The notes below the pieces were generated by a model. That model searched no databases. It was not told the DNA's origin and saw only the letters and a program-made list of their open reading frames with translations. DNA of 64,000 bases from Labia minor. Taxonomy: Eukaryota > Arthropoda > Insecta > Dermaptera > Spongiphoridae. Below, in pieces: positions 57,290-64,000 of this stretch (position 1 is the first letter of the stretch; every line of letters starts with the position of its first letter). The stretch is from NCBI GenBank assembly GCA_963082975.1, contig OY720344.1:17781580-17845579 (forward strand), read 5' to 3'. Position numbers and translations under genes: made by a program.

Positions 57290-59069
57290 TTCTATGCAAT
57301 ATATAAATAAGGTGTTAGACATAACTTTTTTCGACCATTTTATTTTTTAAATTAATAGACGATATCGAATATAATAAACACGATTAAAAATAAATTAAAA
57401 CTCTAAGTGATTCTTCCATTTTGGTTCGGTTAAATTTAGAAATATCTATGAATTAACTAAAATGTTGGCATCTGTAAATCTTGGTCATAATTCTTTAAAA
57501 AAAAGATTTTTTCAGATCAAATTAATGTTCTAAGAACCATTATTGTTTTTTTTTAATTTTTTGATATCTTATTTACATTGATATACTTTGTTACTAATTT
57601 TTAATTTTCTTTTTTTTGTATTGCATTACTTTTCCTATGATTAATTTTTAGCCTATTATTTGTGTATAGTATGAAAAGAGTTGAGTTTTGTCCGTTTACA
57701 CAGCTCACTATTTAATTTTCAAATTCTTATAAATAAAAAGAACTATACATACATACTATCGAGTGCTACCTTTCTAAATATTAGATATCTAACAGTTTCG
57801 ATGGTAATTATTATATGAATATTTCTGCATTTAATAAAATTAATTAATTCTTTTACTTATCTTTTAACCTATTAATATTTCAATTCATTATATTAAGATA
57901 AGAAGGAAGTTAGGATGAGTTTTTTGTAGTGTTATTTCTTCCTCTAAATTTATAGGTTGCTAATGTAAGTGATTTTTTACAAATTCGGTAAAAATGATTT
58001 CTTTTGTCTTTTTTATAAAAATTTTCTTTTTCTTTTTTTAATTCCGAGAAAATATTTCAAATAAAAAACTTCTGTGTCAGCTATACAACGAGCCACAAGT
58101 AGCCCTTTATTCTAAGCAGTAGTTCTAAGCAGTAGTTGTTTGTGATATGTTGTCCGAAGACAAGGATGAACTTGTTATCTCTAGAACCGAACAATCCGAA
58201 GAGTGATGTGTTGGTTAAAAGTAATATATTTATTATTTAAATTAATAATTTTAATTAATTAAAATTAAAAATTATTTAATTTAGTTATATTTCTTGTCTA
58301 GAAGTTTTTAAATTATTTTTTTTAAGATTAAAAAAAAAAAAAAAAAATTTAAATCTTTCCAATTGTGAATATTTTTGTTTTTAAGTGATTGTATTTAATG
58401 CTTAAACTCAACCATCACAGACTTTGATCTCAAACCAGAATAAAGTGGTCATTTAATAAATAAATTTAAATCATTTCTATGTTAAAAACTAGAAGCCTCT
58501 TGCAGTTTTTTGGAATTAAAAAAAGGAAAAAAAAATTCTTATATCTCCAAAGAGACTTAGGGGCTCAGCTGTACATTTACCCTTTCTATTTATTCCAAAA
58601 TGTGTTAACACTTTGAACGCCGGGTCGACCACCGGTGGACTCTTTTTCGTACTTTATTATAAAAATCATACAATTAGAAACAAAAAGCAAAAAACTTAAA
58701 CTTTGTAATATTAAATGGGGTTGCTATGGTAATCACATTTTTTATTTAATTTTTACTAATTAAATTTATTTGTAATTTGAAAATATTTAAAATATTTAAT
58801 CTATTTTATATTAATATAAATATTTATACATATAATCAATTAATTTCAATAAAACAAAAATCTCAATTCAAAAAAAATAACAAATACAAAATATAGTATA
58901 CTTTTTCTAATATTACTTTGAAATATATGTGCGTAAATGTACGTATCTATAGGTAGGTATATTATGAAATATCTTATATTGTAAATTCTATTCATTAATT
59001 AAATTGAATAGAATTTAATAGGAATGGAATGAATTTCTCTGTCTCTTACATATTTAGTATATGCATCTA

Positions 59070-59105
<36 letters not shown>

Positions 59106-59380
59106 ATTAATATTATTACTCAGATGAATTTCTACGAAGTAACTATTCTATATATTCATACTTATATATATATAGATAGATATATATGTATGTATATAGT
59201 TTAAGGTCTATTGGAATCAATTTCAAGCAAATGAGTATTTAAACTGATTTGATATTGAATTTAATTCATAATACCTACCAACCTATAGGTTGTATAGGTT
59301 ATACTTAAATGAAGATTAGATAGAATTATATATATATTCTTAAAAGATATATATGTCTATAAAAAATATCTTATTTTATC
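57290..59380. other. AT-rich intergenic stretch
   Basis: No gene recognised. A TTAA followed by a piggyBac-like terminal motif lies at 58605-58640. A small tandem ttctaagcagtag pair is at about 58110-58138. TC/TA runs at 59069-59102. Confidence 0.45.
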
Positions 59381-59388
59381 TTATTATA

Positions 59389-59932
59389 CTAGCCAAATTG
59401 TATATATATTTGTATTTTTGAGATATTAAGGATTATTTGAAATTCACACCATAGATAATTTTTATGAAGAAAATCAATCTGTATTGGTTTCAGTCTCGTG
59501 AAAAATAATCTTTGCTAGTTTTTTCTTAATTTAAATTTATATGACATCACTTACTACGTCACCCACATTTTTCTCTTGCATAAATAATTTTTTAATTCCT
59601 GTTCCTTTAAAATATTTGAAATTTTTTCATTTATTTTTATAATTATTAGTTAATATTTATTTTATTAATTAGTTATTATACCTTTTAATTATTTTATTTT
59701 CTCTAAAATATTTGTAATTTTTAATATGTTTTGTGTCGTTTAATTTTTTGTTAATTCTTATAAATTTTTATTAGTTAATTTTATTATTTATTATTATTGA
59801 GGACCCCAAGTTCCATTCATTTTAATCAGATTAATGCAATGATATAACATTTAATAATTGTAATAAATAATTAAAGAATTGTATATCAATATTTTTTAAA
59901 GGGTCGAGTGATAGTTCGGTATTCAAGCTACT
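59389..59932 (+). mobile_element. Helentron-like family C, copy C6
   Basis: Has the ctagccaaattgtatatat start, the tattggtttcagtctcg and gttttttcttaattt blocks, a decayed tgacatcac, and the end gggtcgagtgatagttcggt-attcaagctact. Its gtcacccacatttt variant is closest to copy C5. Confidence 0.6.
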
Positions 59933-59939
59933 ATATTTT

Positions 59940-60439
59940 TAAGTACGTATATATATAAGAAAATTTTTTGAAATTTTAAATATTTTTTTTTATTTAAATA
60001 TGGCAAATATTTATAGACACATACATGATTCAAAAATATACATATACTCCGATTAAAATCAATTATATTATTTTTTAACATGAATGAATGAAAATTTTTA
60101 AAATATATTTAGATATGATTTATTTAATTGTAAATAATTTTAAATAATTAAATATAATTTAGGTTGAAAAAAGCACAATTATTTTATCGAATATAACTTA
60201 GATAAATAATATTTTATATTATTTTATCAATAAAATTTATTATTCATATTTCATTTTTAAAGATTCAAATAAGCTTCTTGTCTTGTGTATGTTGTAGTTT
60301 ATCATTCAGTCAGTCATTTATTAAATTTCAATAATATAAATATAGCATTTATATAATATATATATATATATATTATATACCCATTCGTATGTATATCTGC
60401 AAGTGAAGTCAAGTTGTTTCATTTTCCATGTCTTTCTCC

Positions 60440-60498
<59 letters not shown>

Positions 60499-61461
60499 CC
60501 TTACTCTACAAGAAGAGAATTGGTTTAAACTCTGTTATTAAACAAACAAGGGTACTTTAGCTTGAATATAAAAAAAAACAACAGCATTCATCCTTCCTTC
60601 CCCTCTCCATCTTCCATCCATCGTCGTCTTATGGAAATGTCAAATGTAATCCTTAACTTAAGAACACGCCACCTGCACCTGCACCTATCAATACATTAAC
60701 CAACTACATGGTACATTTATACACTACGAAATATTATTAACTTAATATTCAATGTAAAATTTATAGTAAAATATCTAAATCTCTCATTATTTACAATACA
60801 ATATAGATATGTAATAAAATATACATAGATATGTAAATAAACTAAAACTTTCTAAAAAAAAGGATTGTATGTAGATTCATAAATTGAAATATTTATTTGA
60901 TTTTTCCAGTTTCTGTCTATTTTAAAGCATCTGTACCTATCGTATCGTTTTTTCTTTTTTTTTGTATACAAACAGATATATCTATATATATATAAACATC
61001 TGTAAATTAAAGCAAATGAAAATGCATAATTGAGTACAATTAGACCAATACAAAAGATAAAATTGAGAACAACCGAATAAGCATTAAATTATGTCTTTCT
61101 CTCTTTCCCTTATATATATATATAAAAGAAAAATAATGGAAAGGAGAAAATAATCAATTTTAAATCAATCAAAATTGCCTATATAAATTTATTATTGGTT
61201 ATGATATTTTTTATAATCCGTGAAATCAAAGTTTTAAATATTTTAGACATTCTAATTAGCAAAAGCAATAAAAATGCAACATCAACACAAAAATTCAAAA
61301 TTACTTTTTTTTCAAATTAAAAGAAAAATTTTAATTAATAACATAAATATTAATTAAAAAATTTAGTCTACTTGTTTTCTTTTTTTCATTATCCTTTCAT
61401 TTTTTTTCATCTTATAAATAAAAATAAAAAACGAAAGATTTTTTTTCTTATCATCGACTCA

Positions 61462-61510
<49 letters not shown>

Positions 61511-61915
61511 AAAAAATTATATACGAACTATACCTACGTATATACATTACTATGTATAATAAATAAAAAAAGTTACAGATAAACATAAAGGGTATCAAAC
61601 AATTTATCTCTCATTTTATTATTAATGCTTGTTTTTATGTTCTATTCACGCTGTCCTATATTTTTTTCTATTTTAATTTTTTTTTTAATCACCTGAGTTG
61701 AGATAACAATTGAAACAAAAATATACAAAAATATACAAAAATTGAATTTTCTTTTCAAATATAATTACAAAGTAAAAATATTATATGTTGTATAGATTCA
61801 TGCTATGTACTATACGGATATGTGGTACATTTAACATAAATTTAGTTAACTAGGGGAAAATATCAAATTTTGTTTGAATATACGAATTCGTATATATACA
61901 TATCTTATCTTATTT
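59940..61915. other. AT-rich stretch with microsatellites and one GC-richer patch
   Basis: TC then TA runs at about 60435-60492 and a TA run at 61469-61505. A patch at 60585-60720 holds CACCTG twice in tandem (60670, 60676) plus CACCTA. No gene recognised; the minus ORF at 61407-61598 reads through the TA run. Confidence 0.45.
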
Positions 61916-61922
61916 TATCATA

Positions 61923-62445
61923 CTAGCAAAAATTGTATATATATATATATTGTAATTTTGAAATATTAAAACGCTCAAAGGAATTTTTTGAAATTCACAC
62001 CATAGATAATTTTTATAAAGAAAATCGATCTGTATTGGTTTCAGCCTCGGGAAAAATCCTCTTTGTTAGTTTTTCTTAATTTAAAATAAGAATTTTAATA
62101 CACAATAACAAAAAACGCCGGACAGCGCTTCCTTAAATACAAAATATAATAAATAAAATAAAATTAAAAAATTTATTTTAATAATAGTATATAATCAAAT
62201 TACGAAATATATATTATGTTATTTCCACAGGCTATACTTTTCTGTCTTTTGGTGCATTAATATGTACTTTTAAGGGCTGTATGTTTTATGACTTTTTTTA
62301 AATTTATATTCTTTTAAATTATATGAAATTGTTTAATATATTTTGTCGTTTATTTATTTTAAATAATAATCTTAATCTTAAATATTCATGGTTCATAAGG
62401 AATAATTTTTTTAAAGTACCGAGCCGCGGTTCGGTGAAACAGGTC
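61923..62445 (+). mobile_element. Helentron-like family C, copy C7
   Basis: Has the ctagcaaaaattgtatata start and cgctcaaagg, cagcctcgggaaaaatcc and ccacaggctatacttttctg blocks. The hairpin ACCGA...TCGGT around gccgcggt is at 62418-62435, then gaaacaggtct. Non-coding. Confidence 0.65.
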
Positions 62446-62522
62446 TATTATACTACTATAATATTATTTTTTAAATCAGGCGGGTATATCGAACAACCTA
62501 CATTTTCAATCTTATTTTATCC

Positions 62523-62720
62523 ATGTCTTTTGACAATTTTCAAAAATTACTTAACATATGTCTCAACAACTGCCACGATCCATTAGTCTATAATAGTAGT
62601 AGTAAAAGTAATCTATTGGACAGGTTGAAAATACGACATGCAATTGGAAATGGTGTGCTGTCAAAGGCAAAAGGCAAAGTAGAAGACATACACATACACA
62701 ATATCATTAACGTAGGTTAA
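62523..62720 (+). CDS. Unrecognised small ORF, 65 aa (possible exon or fragment)
   Basis: Composition (NNCHDPLVYNSSSKSNLLDR, KAKGKVEDIHIHN) is more protein-like than other short ORFs here and the local DNA is less AT-rich. No domain, signal or homologue is recognised. A second frame (62323-62586) overlaps its start. It lies between a family C copy and the LINE. It may be a broken piece of a larger coding sequence, an exon, or chance. Confidence 0.2.
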   Translation: MSFDNFQKLLNICLNNCHDPLVYNSSSKSNLLDRLKIRHAIGNGVLSKAKGKVEDIHIHNIINVG

Positions 62721-62724
62721 AAAA

Positions 62725-63060
62725 AACTCATTTTATTTAATTACATTAAATTTTTATCTTCTTTCATGTAGACTAAATGTATCTTCTACTCATTATATTC
62801 TAATAAATAAGAATTTTTATAAGTTAATTTTAAAATTTCAGTAAAATAGAAATAAAATAATGCTTATTCAAGATGTCAGCACCATTCATGAAAACCTGCA
62901 AATTAGATTAGTAACCGAACAGAGAGCATAATTGGTTGCATATCTATTAGGCGATCTTTTATTTTTAATAATAAATATTATATGGTAAACATATGAAATC
63001 CAAGTATTTTTCTAATAAAATATCAGAAATTAAGTATAGTTAATTTATTATTTTTTTTGA
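62725..63060. other. AT-rich stretch
   Basis: Nothing recognised. Confidence 0.4.
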
Positions 63061-63063
63061 TAT

Positions 63064-63886
63064 ATCTATATCTATCTATCTCTTTGGCTCTACGGAACTC
63101 GAAAGTTCTTGGCCGCAGCAACCACATTTCTCCAAGTGTTCCTATTCTGAGCCACAACCCTCCAATCTCTCATTTCTCTCAAGTCCCTTCCTACATTATC
63201 CACCCACCGCGTCCTTGGTCTTCCAAGCGGGCGTTTTCCACTCGGTCCCCCCACCAATATATTTTTCGCCATTTTTTCCTCCCCCATTCTAGCCACATGT
63301 CCTGCCCACCGCAGCCTTCTCGATTTTATAATTCTAACTATATCTGGAGATGCATAGAGGTCATACAATTCCTCATCATGCAGTCTCCGCCATTCCGCGG
63401 TGACCTCATCTTTCTTTGGCCCATAAATGCTTCCCAAAATCCTATTCTCAAATACTCTAAATCTATTCTCGTCTCCTAAGGTCATTGACCATGCCTCACA
63501 CCCATATAATACAACCGACAAAATAATTGTTTTATATATTTTAATTTTGATCCCCTTTGATAATAATTTTGACGCGATAAGCCCCTTTATGGCATGATAA
63601 CAGGAGGCGCTTCCCGATTGTAACCTCGCTTTAAACTCTTCTCGAATATTATTATCTTTCGTTTTTACAGAACCTAAGTATTTAAATTTTTCTACATTTT
63701 CAAATTCTATATTTTGTATGTTAAGACTTTGTGTGTTAATACTATTCCTCTCTGTTACTAAATACTTTGTCTTAGCAATATTTATTTCCAGCCCCACCTC
63801 TTTTCCTGCTTCGATTAATTTTTCTACACTATCTTTAATTACAATTACCGAATCTCCTATTATATTTAAGTCGTCTGCGATTAATT
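63064..63886 (-). pseudogene. RTE-like LINE, 5'-truncated, with intact 235-codon C-terminal ORF
   Basis: Reading on the minus strand, the frame enters at about 63886 with LIADDLNIIGDS, the reverse-transcriptase catalytic ADD box. It continues through GLEINIAKTKYLV, the LSVVLYGCEAWSMTLG block and GSIYGPKKDE. It ends with the C-terminal IIKSRRLRWAGHVARM and GKRPLGRPRTRWVDNV. The ATG-initiated part is 63090-63797, but the real protein would start far upstream (endonuclease and most of the RT are missing). A full RTE-type protein is about 1000 aa. The 3' end is a gata/tata microsatellite (63059-63082), as in the other copies. This is the least damaged of four copies in the window. It cannot move on its own. 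Confidence 0.85.
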
Positions 63887-64000
63887 TTTTTTTATTATTA
63901 TTAATGGTAATTTATTTAACTATTCGAATGAAAAATATTTTGAGTAATTTTAGTTATGAATTCATTAATTAATGTCTTTCAAATTGATATAAAAAATATT
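63887..64000. other. AT-rich stretch to window end
   Basis: Nothing recognised; directly abuts the LINE truncation point. Confidence 0.4.

Noticed and set aside
61407..61598. Minus ORF with YIYIYI run
   Set aside because: Produced by a TA microsatellite.

Overview
The window looks like nuclear DNA of an arthropod, most likely an insect. It is very AT-rich, is dense in eukaryotic transposable elements (BEL/Pao, RTE-like LINE, mariner, hAT, pogo-like, Helitron/Helentron, a tRNA-derived SINE), and shows no bacterial operons or Shine-Dalgarno-led genes. The exact lineage cannot be read from the sequence. No conserved host protein-coding exon was recognised. The only long intact open reading frame (702 codons) belongs to a retrotransposon.

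Layout. 0-10 kb: the 3' end of Helentron-like family B abuts a complete family A copy; then a LINE scrap with target-site duplications, two mariner relics, and a GC-richer island at 5.46-6.09 kb that resembles a host promoter plus non-coding first exon. 10-20 kb: a fold-back repeat relative carrying one hAT element nested in another, a decayed mariner, family C and A copies, and a short canonical Helitron. 20-29 kb: family B, a SINE, two simple hAT elements, an inverted-repeat MITE, a pogo-like MITE split by a hAT that itself holds a family B copy, and two full family A copies, one flanked by a perfect 56-bp direct repeat. 29-38.3 kb: AT-rich spacer, a 1.9-kb Helitron holding an RTE-like LINE fragment, then a complete young BEL/Pao LTR element. 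38-45 kb: a TA-flanked inverted-repeat element with repeated 19-20-bp motifs, an intact 128-codon ORF and a nested SINE; a large palindrome; a GC-richer island; family C and A copies. 45-64 kb: three mariner-derived pieces or candidates, GC-richer islands, a second pogo-like MITE, a hAT, family C copies (one split by a long-armed MITE), a family B copy and a larger LINE fragment.

How the parts relate. Almost everything recognisable is mobile DNA, and the nesting gives a relative history. Older layers are the pogo-like MITEs, mariner relics and fold-back repeat. hAT, Helentron-like and SINE insertions came later. The BEL/Pao element is the youngest datable insertion: its 1086-bp LTRs differ at one position as read and it has a matching 5-bp target duplication. 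Its only ORF joins Gag and protease directly to the tail of the polyprotein, with reverse transcriptase, RNase H and the integrase core missing but the frame kept. It therefore looks like a non-autonomous Gag-protease element moved in trans. Families A and B share a defined architecture (inverted subterminal repeats, microsatellite core, 3' stem-loop) like the Helentron-associated DINE-1/mini-me elements of insects. All identifications rest on reading the sequence by eye and on remembered family signatures; no database search was run.
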